From Solea solea (Eukaryota > Chordata > Actinopteri > Pleuronectiformes > Soleidae), in contig NC_081139.1 in the NCBI RefSeq assembly GCF_958295425.1, positions 18,640,388-18,704,387 on the forward strand: DNA of 64,000 nt, read 5' to 3'. Both the position numbers and the translations under genes were made by a program. Positions within the stretch are counted from its first letter, which is position 1. Each line of letters starts with the position of its first letter. This document shows, piece after piece, positions 30,290-45,920 of this stretch. The notes under the pieces were generated by a model, which made no database searches, was not told the origin of the DNA, and saw nothing but the letters and a program-made list of their open reading frames with translations.

Positions 30290-33200
30290 CATATACATAT
30301 ATATACACATATATATACGTGTGTGTGTGTGTGTGTGTTTTATCATATATACATTCAAAGTATCCTAATGACATTTACACAGGCAATAAATTGTCTGTTT
30401 CTATACACATTTTTACAAAAATGTCTGTGGTTGGGCCTGTGCATTACAATAGAAAAGGAAGAAGGTGATATTGTCATACACACAAGCCAAGGACTTCTAG
30501 AATTAAAAAAATGTAGTAATTGAAACAAAAGAATATGGGTATGGATGAAGCGAACAGAATACAATGTTATTGGTAGATAAATAGATTTATACTGTAGTGA
30601 AGCCAGTTTTCAAACTTGGTGAAAACACAGTACAGAAAAATGTCTATACTTTACAGTTTTTTTGGGTTTTTTTCCCCTATAGTTTTGCTATAGCAGTGTA
30701 CTTTTTACTCACCAATAACATGGCTTTTTCTTGCTCTTCGTGGACTTTCCCTCTCTCTACGATGAGTTTGGGCATCAGCTCATCGAGGCCTGTGGTTGCA
30801 GCCGTCTCTCTCTCCTTCTGAGCCAGTCTGGACAAACTCTCTTGCACAAATGCCTGCTGACGCTCAAAGCTAAAGCAGGGAAGGACAAGAAGTGTTTTAA
30901 CCTCAGCCGATACAAACACACAATCCAAATGTACTGTATATAAGATAAAATAATATAAACACATCTGTGTCACATATGAGCACCTACTCTTTACGCAGTT
31001 CTTCCTGTATTTCTGTAGCAGAAGCTCCTGTGGGTTTTGGACCTGTAATTGAAATGGGAAGAATATCAATATAATTAAATAAATAAATAAATGAATGAAT
31101 GAATGAATAAATAAATAAATAAATAAATAAAGTTTCCTGAACAGTTTTATGGACAGATCCAACAAATGATAAGTGGTGTAGAGGGTTTAGTTCTGGCCAA
31201 TCACAGCCCCTGCCAAAAGGATCCGTATTAAGTTGATTAAAATGAGAACCAAGTTCCTGTTTTCAAATTGACTTGTGATGCTCACATGCCAAAACATTTT
31301 CATTTTTAATTTCACTAACATTTACCAACAAACTCAAACAGCAGAGTTTATTTTAAAAAGCACAGTGATGCAGCAACAGGCTCACCATGTTGAAAAAAGG
31401 TATAGGGTGTAAAATTTAAAAAGTTGCAGCTTAATATCCCTCACCTCATCTTTCCTTAGTGCTAGAAACTATGTAGCCTTCAGTTAGCATCAAAACTCAA
31501 GAGAGTTTGGTATAAATATGAAAGGCTCATTCTGGGGTTGTAATAAAAACAACTAGAGCTGCAACTAACGATTATTTTAATAATCGATTAATCTGTCGAT
31601 TATTTTCTCGATTAATCGTTTGGTATATAAAATATCAGAAAACCTGAAAAAATGTTGATCGGTGTTCGTCAAACCTGGAAATGATGATGTTCTCAAATGT
31701 CTTGTTTTGTCCACAAACCAAAATGATTCACTTTTAATGATTTTAATGATGATTTGTTATCCAGAGCAAAGTGATGAAGAAAATATTCACATTTAAGAAG
31801 CTTAAACAATCAGAAATCTTATCTTAAGATCTTATCAAAATAGTTGTCGATTAATTTAGTAATCGATTAATAAGCGATTAATCGATTAATGGTTTCAGCT
31901 CTAAAAACAACAATGCATTCAATGATTGTACACTTATATAAAAAAAGGATAATAATCCTATCTTTAATTTCTGCCAAGTGAAAACAATTTCACCTAAATT
32001 TTACACACTGGACCTTTAAAAAGTGTATACTGTGTGCTGTCCATTCAATGTATAAAATGATTCTTATCTATGATTTTAAGTTCTCATTAACTCATCTGGC
32101 ACTGTAGTGTAATAAATCCTACCTACAACAAGTTCCTCATATTTATTGAAACTGCATTAAAGTGGTGTTATGATTATAAAGAAAGTATAAATGCAGCTGG
32201 GTGTCCCTAATAAAGTGACATGTGAGTGGGATGACACAGCAGGTCTGTAAATAATAACAAAAAGGATAGGTCTGTGAGTGTGGGACGTACTCTCTGGTGG
32301 TTTGTTGCCGTCTGTTGGCGATGTCGAGGACTTCTCACTGTCGGACCTCCGATGTTCCCTCATCCACCGGAGCACATCCTCCGAGAGCTGCACAGGAGTG
32401 CGGGAACAGACACACGCACATAAACACACATACAAGGCCTCGGGTGTATGACCAGACCAGGATAGGTGTGTGACTGCCCAGGCAAGCAGCAGAATAAAAG
32501 CCCACATGTTACATTACTGAGTGACATAAGAGCTGGCCTGACCCTTCAGGACTGCCCAATGTGGGGCCTCCAGGCCAAAGTCAGCCCACTTAAATGTTTA
32601 ATTTTGCCCACCAGATACTGAAAAGAGTAAATCTACAGGTATTGATACTAAAAAAATAATCAAAAATATAACATATCTCTAAGCTTTTCTCTTCTTGTGA
32701 CATAGAAGTCCTTAATTATTTTCTAAATCTGTGTGTAGCTAGCACTAGCTCTGCCTTTGCTGCCTTCTTGCTTCACTAGCAAAGTTTGTGTTAAGGACTT
32801 ATCTCCGGGTCTCTGAGACATGAGGGAGGTCGTGAGATACACAAACAAATTTTGATAGAGAACAGTTGGAATATAGACCTGGAGTCGTCCTTTCAGAAAG
32901 CTCTACAGGTTCACTCGAGGAGTGGGCTAATGGTGCGTTCCAGTTGTAGTCAGAATGCTCAAAGGGGAAAGTGGAAGCAACCTCACATATCCAAACAAAA
33001 GGATTCCAAGATGGCTGCCACTTGCATCACTAGTTAAATCTTTACTAGTTTTACTGTTAATTGCACTTCTGTCTCATTGGTTTCACATTAAGTCAGGCGT
33101 AAACAAAGACCGTTTTTCTATTTGTGGACATGTTGCTGTTTTGTGCGCAAAATAGCATGTTATGAACTCATATTGCTAACAACTGCTAGGCCGAGCCCGA

Positions 33201-34206
33201 CTTAACTGTAACGCGGTGAACTCAGAGGCAATGCCACTCCCACTTCCAACCTCCATTTAAATGGAACACACCATAATTCTGACAATTACAGTATTTGTAC
33301 CAAAAAAGTGACACACTGGAGCTTTAATACAGAATATTATATATTACAATGCTAAACGTCAACATGTCTCTGTAAATGACAGCTTAATTGCACACCATGG
33401 TTGACTGAAGGCCCATTTATATGCAAAAGACGAAGATAGATGGAACCTTTCGTCCTTACTTTGTGTTTATTTCGTCCATTATTGTACGCCTCAGGGGAGT
33501 TTAAGATGACGGACAAAACGGAGCAATACCGCCGGAAATCATGGGGGCAGTTTAGAGTCAATAAGAGCCGATATAAGGGTTTTAGAAATAGTTGCAGTGG
33601 ACATATCGAAAATGCCGCTCATCATTGGCTCCTCTCTCATCAGCTACTAAACCAATGAATAATATTCCCCATTAGAGACGACTCACATTTAGTGGTCTTA
33701 CATACCACCACTGCGAAATCCGCTTACGTTTGAGTCTATATTGAAACAAGCACAATAAAATAACATTGGTACTTGGCACTGCCCTCTAGAGGAAGCATTG
33801 TCTAATACCAACGTGGAGGTGTAGGGTAGTGAGGGACGAAAACGTTTGGGACATAAAACGGACGAAAATGGAGTGTAAATGGGCCTTAATGGGTGCCCAC
33901 TGCCCACATGTCTCCTGACCTCAGGCAGCGAAGACACGGCACTGGAAAGAGACCGGGTATGTGACCGTGTGTGACCGGAGTTCGTCTGAGGACATGGGAA
34001 CTCTCCTGTCCTGTCAAACCCGCCAGCCACAACGGCTATTAGCTTCAGCGTTTACAGTGTGAGACTAATTCAAACTTTGGCTTCACACTATGCGATACGT
34101 TCAGTTATATGCATGTATCTACCTTCACTCCTTCAATAACTGTGACCTTCATGTCTTCGTCCATTCCGAATGACACTCTCCGTGCCGTGCTTTCGTGTGC
34201 TCCCAT
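7938..34206 (-). CDS. chchd6: MICOS complex subunit MIC25/CHCHD6, 5' five coding exons (partial)
   Basis: Coding exons read on the minus strand: 34123-34206, 32291-32387, 30988-31042, 30713-30869 and 7938-8021, ending phases 0, 1, 2, 0, 0. All have GT donors and AG acceptors and together give 159 codons. The protein begins MGAHES, an N-myristoylation-type start (Gly2, Ser6), followed by [10 protein letters not shown], as in MIC19/MIC25. A charged coiled-coil middle follows, ending with [11 protein letters not shown] and [12 protein letters not shown], which match the pre-CHCH region of CHCHD6. Family knowledge: these proteins sit on the inner mitochondrial membrane, bind mitofilin/MIC60 and shape crista junctions. 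The twin CX9C domain is not seen in the last 7.9 kb, so its exons probably lie beyond position 1. The N-terminus resembles CHCHD6 more than CHCHD3, but the paralogue call is inferred. Intron 4 is 22.7 kb, unusually long for this window. Confidence 0.88.
11486..11545. repeat. (AG)n microsatellite
   Basis: About 30 AG units. A second imperfect AG block follows at 11851-11911, about 40 bp from the microexon candidate. Confidence 0.97.
11953..11973 (-). other. candidate in-frame 21-nt microexon in chchd6 intron 4
   Basis: On the minus strand a pyrimidine-rich tract ends in cttag. It is followed by exactly 21 bases encoding PADLDAW and then the strong donor GG|gtaagc. The exons either side both meet this intron in phase 0, so inclusion would add seven codons between AMLL and AKQL without a frameshift. 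This is a splice-signal observation only; no conservation or transcript evidence was available. Confidence 0.35.
12720..13210 (-). mobile_element. degenerate LINE reverse-transcriptase fragment
   Basis: Reading the minus strand gives [27 protein letters not shown] and KVRPFL in order, the pre-terminal motif series of L2-like ORF2 (KSLGVI...F..HI....K.AF.HL.NI..IRP.L). Stops and gaps interrupt it, and the following C-terminal part is barely recognisable. Confidence 0.6.
14401..14860. mobile_element. diverged hAT MITE-related segment
   Basis: It begins TAGGGCTGAACGATTAATC, a family terminus with a short deletion. Near 14690-14790 it has 'gtgaatattttctgg' and 'gtttgtggacaaaac' internal blocks. 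The right end is unclear, and unrelated sequence may be inserted. Confidence 0.4.
17730..18415. mobile_element. non-autonomous hAT-like element with GC-rich inverted ends, copy 1
   Basis: The left end TTGGCACTTTTCCACTA and the reverse complement of the right end, TTGGTACTTTTCCACTA, match at 16 of 17 positions. Both continue into a 'cgcctcgcct(t/c)gg' block. There is no transposase frame. A clean target duplication was not found. Confidence 0.7.
20233..20560 (+). mobile_element. SINE-like repeat, copy 1
   Basis: It opens with 'gtggctagcactgttatctcacagca' followed by the block 'gtggagtttgcatgttctcc', 'cctcccacagtc', 'gaccgtaggtgtgag' and 'gacctgtccggggtgtaccc'. This is a very common fish interspersed repeat with a tRNA-like head. 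The copy is diverged. Confidence 0.7.
22866..23222. repeat. (AGC/AGA/AGG)n low-complexity block with 69-bp tandem duplication
   Basis: About 360 bp is built almost entirely of AGC, AGA and AGG triplets. A 69-bp unit beginning at 23071 is repeated from 23140 with no visible change. The long open frames it produces (poly-Leu, Ala/Ser-rich, Ser/Arg-rich) follow from triplet composition. Confidence 0.9.
24146..24204. repeat. (TA)n microsatellite
   Basis: About 29 TA units, joined directly to the truncated hAT MITE at 24205. Confidence 0.97.
24205..24480. mobile_element. hAT MITE copy, inverted, one end lost beside a (TA)n tract
   Basis: The right end reads 'aatcgttgcagccc ta', the reverse complement of the TAGGGCTGCAACGATT terminus. 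Internal 'tttccaggtttggg', 'catttgagaacat' and 'gtgaatattttct' match the 31554 copy in reverse orientation. The left terminus is replaced by the 24146-24204 (TA)n tract. Confidence 0.65.
25030..25449. mobile_element. relative of the GC-rich inverted-end element, copy 2
   Basis: The core 'gatttttaagtctttttaact', 'cattgttcg(t/g)tttgattcttgtgtcgga' and 'cagtcactgaactgaa' is shared with the 17730-18415 element in the same order and orientation. Outer ends (tttttccatta; tgtgggaaa) are eroded. Confidence 0.65.
26774..26844. repeat. (TG)n microsatellite
   Basis: About 35 uninterrupted units, the longest pure (TG)n of the window. It is able in principle to form Z-DNA. Confidence 0.97.
27831..27865. 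repeat. (TG)n followed by poly-G
   Basis: Ten TG units run into a run of about 16 G. Confidence 0.95.
27915..28080. repeat. dispersed repeat with AACCTTAACC tract, best copy
   Basis: 'taaccttaacc...ctaaccctaaccttaacc', 'cacaattcaaatc', 'agccctttaaagttgtgagga' and 'aaaatgtcctcac' occur in this order. Related copies lie at about 1555-1740 (same orientation) and 16236-16370 (reverse). Confidence 0.7.
29876..29935. repeat. (CA)n microsatellite
   Basis: About 23 CA units and a short imperfect CACACGCGCGC end. Confidence 0.95.
30221..30338. repeat. compound (TA)n-(TACATA)n-(GT)n repeat
   Basis: A (TA)n core is followed by 'catata' hexamers and then a (GT)n run. Confidence 0.95.
31076..31131. repeat. 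(AAAT/GAAT)n tetranucleotide repeat
   Basis: AAAT units flank four GAAT units, about 30 bp upstream of the chchd6 exon 3 acceptor. Confidence 0.95.
31398..32017. mobile_element. older inverted-repeat element (GTCCAGTGTGTAA family) split by a hAT insertion
   Basis: The left end AAAGGTATAGGGTGTAAAATTTA and the reverse complement of the right end, AAAGGTCCAGTGTGTAAAATTTAGG, are a recognisable inverted pair. The intervening 350 bp at 31554-31903 is a later hAT MITE. The location is chchd6 intron 2 (31043-32290). Confidence 0.6.
31554..31903. mobile_element. 350-bp hAT MITE with intact ends and 8-bp target duplication
   Basis: The element starts TAGAGCTGCAAC, and the reverse complement of its end starts TAGAGCTGAAAC. 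It is flanked on both sides by the direct repeat AAAACAAC (31546-31553 and 31904-31911). Eight-base duplications and TAG-type ends define the hAT superfamily. It has no transposase. Confidence 0.85.
33408..33888. mobile_element. about 480-bp inverted-repeat element in chchd6 intron 1
   Basis: The left end AAGGCCCATTTATA and the reverse complement of the right end, AAGGCCCATTTACA, match, and both continue into 'cgtc(c)'-rich inner sequence. There is no transposase frame. It sits between chchd6 exons 1 and 2. Confidence 0.65.
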
Positions 34207-34386
34207 TTTCACCGGCTGTCCGCGGCTGCTCGTACCTGATTATGACCAGATAAAAACAATAAAACCACAGCTGTCACAGAACGACACACATGGATGACAG
34301 AGCGGCAGGAGGCGCCGCCACTGGGACTGGTGTAGCTGAAGACTTCAATAAAGGTCACTGGCGGCGCTGCAGTGTCCTCAAAGCGG

Positions 34387-34416
34387 ATTGGCTGAATGAA
34401 AAAGCTCAGAGCCAAT
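34387..34416 (-). promoter_or_regulatory. CCAAT boxes upstream of chchd6
   Basis: A CCAAT pentamer reads on the minus strand at 34387-34391 and a second on the plus strand at 34412-34416, about 180-210 bases upstream of the chchd6 start codon. The surrounding 34200-34440 segment is GC-richer than its flanks and has no TATA box that I can see. This fits an NF-Y-driven housekeeping promoter, but the transcription start is not determined. Confidence 0.45.
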
Positions 34417-34949
34417 GGATGAAGGCGGTGCAGCTCTGTGGACTCAGGGAAGACGGGAGATGTAGTTTAAATACTGTACCACTGATAAAGCCTGTAGCCA
34501 AACTTTAAAAGACAAAAACTACAATATCAGAACATGTGAAAACGCAAGGATTATTTTTAAAGGGCTAGTTGTGGTTTTATTGAGTGTGACTTACAGTATA
34601 CATATACATATATTGTCTGACAGCAGAGAAAACTTGTTTTAAGTAAAATATCAATCACATTCTGACTGCAGTTCACTACATCTGCAATACGTCCAAGGGG
34701 TTTTGGACAGCAAGGAGACAATCTGAAGTAAACCTCAACATACTGACACTTGGGGTAACCTCAGAAAATATTCCAAATAGTTAGAATCATTTGGGTCTTC
34801 AGTACATATCCTCTGCTGAGTACATTGTATTACGATTTGATTCAATTTGTTGTGCCCATTCACTTCAAATCAACGGGTAAATGAAGACCTGGCCGTCCTG
34901 TCTCCATCTCCAAATAAGCAGTTTTCTGTGTGTACTGTATCAAACACAG

Positions 34950-35466
34950 AGGTGGAAGGTAATGAATTACATTTACCTCGTGTTTCTGTAATTTTTACTT
35001 AAGTATGTTTTTTTTTAAGTACTGTACTTTGCTACATTTTAAATCACATCCATTAATGAGTAAAACAATTTTTACTCATTTTTTTAATTAATTAATTAAT
35101 CAATCAATCAATCATGCACCAGAAACCTTGGCAGTGAATGACAGGTGGATTGGCACTAATGAAGGTCCCTGATTGAGTAAGTTAAGCATTCGTGACCTTG
35201 ACCCACTTTGACTGATACATTATGTTTACATATTTTATTTTATACAGGTTTGCCTTTAATTGAAATCAATTAATGTGAGATTTGTATCCCCTTGTCCTTT
35301 TTGCAAGACACAAGAAGCCCAACCTTGTTAAAAAAGTAACTTTTATTTAAGTAAATTTTAAACAAGCTACTTTTTTACTTTAAATTTAGTACATTTTTAG
35401 ACCAGTACATTTACTTGTACTTAAGTAAAATGTTATCAAAATAGTGATACTTTCACACTCCCATCC
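34950..35466. mobile_element. non-autonomous inverted-repeat element, 'tacttaagta' type
   Basis: The segment begins CAGAGGTGGAAGGTAA and ends TTCACACTCCCATCC, and is rich in tacttaagta/ttacttgtac blocks. These are characteristic of an abundant fish hAT-like MITE whose halves are inverted relative to each other. Termini are degenerate and no target duplication was confirmed. Confidence 0.5.
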
Positions 35467-37153
35467 TTCAAAAAACCTGAACATAACCCTCGTATAGGAC
35501 TATAGAAGAGTGTAGTTCCTAAAATGAACCACATGGCGGCACCCAATCCCACATTTCAATATGCTATACACCATGACCACAGGCCACGATTAAGTGTCCT
35601 TTTCTCCAAACAAAGCACATCAAGTAGTTCATTGTTTATTCTGTTGCTCATGCAACGCTCAACACATTGCATTAGTACGTACTGAATACTATACAATCAA
35701 TGCACTTAAATTAAAAAAAAGGCGTCGTTTTTTTTTGTTTTTTTTAACACACCATTTGCAAAATTATTTCCTCCTCAAACAACTTCTGTATCCAGAATGT
35801 GCACTTTTCATTTCCGTAACATTGAGCGTAATGTCATAAAATAGCATACTGGTGTTTCCAATCACTATTCGAACGCCAAGCAATGCAACAGGGTTAACCA
35901 GCACTCAAATATGAATACAAACATTCCAAGAGTTAGGCAATTTACTGTGTTTACTTGTAAATATAGCACTTCTTCACTTTGCAGTAGTGAAAAATATGTC
36001 ACTCTATATTTTCTGCACACAGTTCACCACTAAATACTGCCATCTTAAATACAGTAATCCACTCCTGCCAAACACACGTTCAGGGGAAAACTTGCTTCAT
36101 ATACTATCTCCTTTGTATTACTGTAAGTAAATGTGATATGAAGTGGTTTCAAAGTTATACTTCTGTAATAATATGTTTGCGAGTATGGATCATGAATTGA
36201 GCCAAGATATAAACAAGTCAAACTTGATATAAAATGAATCAGGATGATTTTTTTTTCTTAAATAACCACTGAAAGCCTTATTGTTTAGAGGGGAAACAAA
36301 GTTATTCATCTTTGTACCAAAGCTGTATAAACACCACAATTTCATGCGATAGAATTGAGCAATGTTTTCTTTTTGGTCAACTGGTTACCACTTCTCTTTA
36401 TATAATATAAAAACTATAACAAATGAGGGAACAAAGAGTGGGGTAGCAGCAAAATAAAACAACATACATACATCAGAAAACCTCTTCTGCAGCAAGCAAA
36501 GCTGAATAAGACATGTTGATAGGGAAAGAACACAGGTCTGAATGTGAACACAAAAAAAATAGGTTCATATTTCTTGTTTGAATCACACAGATGATGACGT
36601 CTCCATAATCGCTATGAAGTGTGCTTTTGTGCTTTCAGTAGGAGTGATAAATCAGATGGGAGAAAGAAGCAAAACCAAATAAAATAAAAGAGGAATGAAA
36701 ACACATGGCTGAGATGTGATTTTTGTATTGTTCACTTGTTTTGGTCTCAGCCTCTAAGCAGGGAGTCTCACAGACGGCATGTGGTTTTTAAAATGAATGC
36801 AAAGCCTGCATTAACGACTTAATGATTTTCTTATTAGGCTGTGTTGACGCACATCACACTAATACTTGTTCACTTGTTACCAGGACAAACAGCACCTATC
36901 TCAGAAGACAAAGTACACCTGTCAAAACACACAAGTCCTTGCCCTGTATTAAGAGGCACAGTGACAATGGAGACACAATTCTAATACAGGGCAGCGGATA
37001 AAGTCAGCAAAGATATTGTTATTCAAAGGCTTTAGTGGGAATGTACAGATGTTTAAGATTCTGGAACTTAAAATGAAGCTAAAATGTCAACACTGAAGAT
37101 TGAGCATTTGATGCTGGAATGACAGAAAATGTGGTAACATGAGTCAGTAAGCG

Positions 37154-37172
37154 CCCCCCCCCCCCCCCCCCC
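37154..37172. repeat. poly-C run
   Basis: Nineteen C in a row downstream of the tpra1 stop on its strand, probably in the 3' UTR as a poly-G run. Confidence 0.95.
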
Positions 37173-37452
37173 ATTTAAAAGCCTGTGGAACACGATCAAC
37201 ATGGAGTCAGTCGGGGCCACAACAAAGGACAGAACAACTCTGAGTGTAGAGCCACAGCAGCAGTGCACTCTCGCAACTGTTTTACAAAAGCAGTTGCTAA
37301 ATCCACAGTCCTCCACATAAATGACGAGCATAGGTCCCCCTCCATTAGTATCCAAATGCTGTGCGTTTTTTTGTTTGTTTTGATCAACTCCACTGGTCTC
37401 CATCCTGCCCAACATGTGTGCATTATATTTAAAGTCCAGCTGGATGACCATC

Positions 37453-43567
<6,115 letters not shown>

Positions 43568-44559
43568 GGTGTCAGAGACTGAGGGGGAGGAAAACATAAC
43601 ACATGACACCAAGATCAAGATAGTTTGTAAATACATATACCCCAGTGTTCAGAGCAATAATATGTGCCAAGTGCAATCTATGCAATCCAATAGGTTTTTT
43701 ACCCTTCTGAACAAACCTCTTTATTTGGATGTCTTTAACTGTGATCATCGTCTCATGTATTTCATTCTTCTGTTTTGTGCTTGTTCAAGTCATATAGGAC
43801 TGCATGATACATTGAAAATGTATTGTAATCGCAAATCTACAGAAAATGTTTATCTATATATATCTATATTACAATTTGCATTTAACATGTGATTTTCATA
43901 TGAGTTTTACTGTATCTATTTTAATGTTGTATATTTATGTTATCTTATGTTTGATTGTTATGATTGTGTCATATTTATATAATGTTTTTCGTGACTGTAG
44001 ATTTTTCTGAAAACAGGGGACATTTCCAATGTTGTTTCTGCATTTGCACAGCTGCTTTCCTTATGTACTTGAGCATGACGCTGCCACAGCTCTCTCCACT
44101 TTAAAACAAACATTATGTAACGAGACTTGCAGCTTTATCAGCCTAATGTGTGGTGTTACGCCTCAAGTTTAAAACTGTGAAACCAATACAACACCCTAAC
44201 CATTTATTCACGTGTACTCCGACATCACTAAACCCAAACATTTACAGTTAGTTTAACAAAATACTTTCGCGTCTTCACAGGGGATTTCACACATTAGCTA
44301 GCGCCGCTACTCCCAGTTGCTAGCTCTCGTTGGGAGATAATATGTTCCGTGTAATCCAATTTAAAATGATGTTTTACTCCATTTCCATTAAAGACAAAAA
44401 GGCAGGGGTGTTGACAGTAAATATAGATTGTTGACAAACATATGACACCACTGCGTAAACATTAGCATCAGATCATACGCGATACTTCCAGTGCAAGTGC
44501 AATGACGCTGTACCGACGAAACGACAGCGACTAAACCAGGAGAAAATTAAAAGACTTAC

Positions 44560-44660
44560 CGATTCAGAGGACTCGTATTCAAGGCTGCGACTCAATGTAC
44601 AATGTTTTTAAAACGGGGCGACTTAAGCACACGCTTCCAACGATCTCACAAACACTGTAA
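44560..44660 (-). other. tpra1: noncoding first exon of tpra1 (5' limit uncertain)
   Basis: A good donor (ATCG|gtaagt on the minus strand) occurs with the last exon base at 44560, in the short GC-rich island upstream of tpra1. The acceptor at 43579 needs a partner upstream, and this is the best one visible. The upper boundary is a guess. Confidence 0.5.
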
Positions 44661-44757
44661 TCGATCGACAAATCGATCCGTGATAAGGAACATGGCAGCA
44701 CTTGATAGTTCCGTTTACAAATCTCTCCTGTGTGGTCAGCTGACCGAGCGGAGCAAG

Positions 44758-44767
44758 TCTCGCGAGA
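44758..44767. promoter_or_regulatory. TCTCGCGAGA palindromic promoter element
   Basis: A perfect TCTCGCGAGA palindrome lies about 200 bases upstream of the tpra1 noncoding-exon donor, within a short CpG-containing stretch. In vertebrates this element marks TATA-less CpG-island promoters and is bound, when unmethylated, by BANP; Kaiso/ZBTB33 has also been linked to it. Position and exact match support a role in the tpra1 promoter. Confidence 0.65.
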
Positions 44768-44954
44768 TTCCCCTGTGACCTACGTGTTATTTGAATATTG
44801 AGGAGAGGCAGACTGTGGCAGTGCTGCAAAATGTCCTGTATTTCTTTAGTTTTACAGTACTTTCAAAAAACATATATATCGTTTAATGTCAATGACAATG
44901 AATGTGAGAATATCATCTTCCAAAGTTGTAATTATATGTATTTAGGGTTTGCGT

Positions 44955-45070
44955 TTGGTCCATAAAATGTTGATCACCTGAAAATGTTCTCAAATGTCTG
45001 GTTTTGTCCATGAACTAAAACAATTCAATTTTAATTATTTATTTGCAGTACAATTATGAGATTTAATTAA
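44955..45070. mobile_element. hAT MITE internal fragment
   Basis: 'aatgttctcaaatgtctggttttgtcc' followed by 'caattcaattttaatt' aligns with the middle of the 31554 copy in the same orientation. Both termini are missing. Confidence 0.5.
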
Positions 45071-45534
45071 ATTATTATTATTTTTATTAGATAGCAACAG
45101 AACGCAGATGTAACCAGCAGTAGCCTTGCAGTCGACCACTACCAGCCATTTCCTCCTCCACAAAATAGACGATTTCCCTGTCTAAGTGTGTCCTTATTTG
45201 TGAAGCCCAAACCAAAATATAACTTTACAAAATGCTCTGCATATAGCTTGGGATACAAGGGGATTTGCAAGAAAATGATTGGCCTGAAGAAATTACAAAC
45301 ATTTAAATAAATCACAAAACTGTTTAGATCTGTTTTTTTTGTTTGTTTTTTTAATTTTCAATGTTCACCCCTTTTGCATTGCATTACTATGACATCGCTA
45401 TTTATGGACATATCATTTTCACACAAAAGAATGAAAATACAGGGGAGTGAAATCAGAATAGTTTGAAACAAAGTTGCCTGAGGAAGGAGGAAATGTGCCT
45501 TTATCTTCTATAATGACACATCTAAAGATGTTTA

Positions 45535-45820
45535 AGGTCCAGTGTGTAAGAATTAGTGACATCTAATAGTGAGACTATGGATTGTAATGGAGGACTCCCC
45601 TGCTTATGTCTACCTTCCCTAAGTGTCAACTATGGTGGGGAATGATGTTAGACTTCTTTTGGAGAATAAGCTTCTGTTTCAAAGCACAAAATGTACTAAT
45701 GTACAATGTACTAATGTAAATGTACCAAATGCTTTTAATTTAAAAGCAGTTTTATAGTTATATACACATACTTATGGTTAGTTTATTTAATTTCTGCCAA
45801 TAAACACTAGACCTTAAAAT
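45535..45820. mobile_element. GTCCAGTGTGTAA inverted-repeat element
   Basis: The left end AAGGTCCAGTGTGTAAGAATTAG faces a right end whose reverse complement is AAGGTCTAGTGTTTATTGG. It is about 286 bp, non-coding, and lies just downstream of the RING-SPRY gene. Confidence 0.6.
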
Positions 45821-45920
45821 TCTTCACATACAAATATGTTTTTTAAAGAGAATTTGATTGCGCTTCTATGCAGCACATTTGTTAAGAGGTTCACAACAGT
45901 TGGCAGAAGCATAGTTTTGA

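Larger units (their letters stand above)
8022..30712 (-). other. chchd6: chchd6 intron 4, repeat-rich
   Basis: This 22.7-kb intron is bounded by consensus splice sites and interrupts codons cleanly in phase 0. It carries many microsatellites, LINE, SINE and hAT-like relics (listed separately) and the 21-nt microexon candidate. I found no other gene on either strand; the open frames are simple-sequence or transposon-derived. Confidence 0.75.
34440..37452. other. spacer between chchd6 and tpra1, with probable tpra1 3' UTR
   Basis: No coding exon is seen. 35470-37452 is AT-rich, largely unique sequence immediately downstream of the tpra1 stop on its strand, so part is probably 3' UTR. AATAAA-type hexamers (minus strand) occur near 35633 and 34576, but I cannot choose between them. 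A palindromic element lies at 34950-35466 and a poly-C run at 37154-37172. Confidence 0.5.
44770..45920. other. spacer between tpra1 promoter and RING-SPRY 3' end
   Basis: No exon is seen. It contains a hAT MITE fragment (44955-45070) and a complete-looking GTCCAGTGTGTAA element (45535-45820). A minus-strand AATAAA at 45782-45787, inside that element and 134 nt past the RING-SPRY stop, could serve as its poly(A) signal. Confidence 0.5.

Noticed and set aside
34290..34508. 72-aa plus-strand frame opposite the chchd6 promoter
   Set aside because: GC-rich promoter sequence easily stays open; no family resemblance, and a CCAAT box lies inside it.
44281..44340. GC-rich 'gctagcgccgctac...agttgctagctctcg' patch as a separate promoter
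   Set aside because: It is more simply part of tpra1 intron 1 near its CpG-containing 5' region; no other exon starts there.
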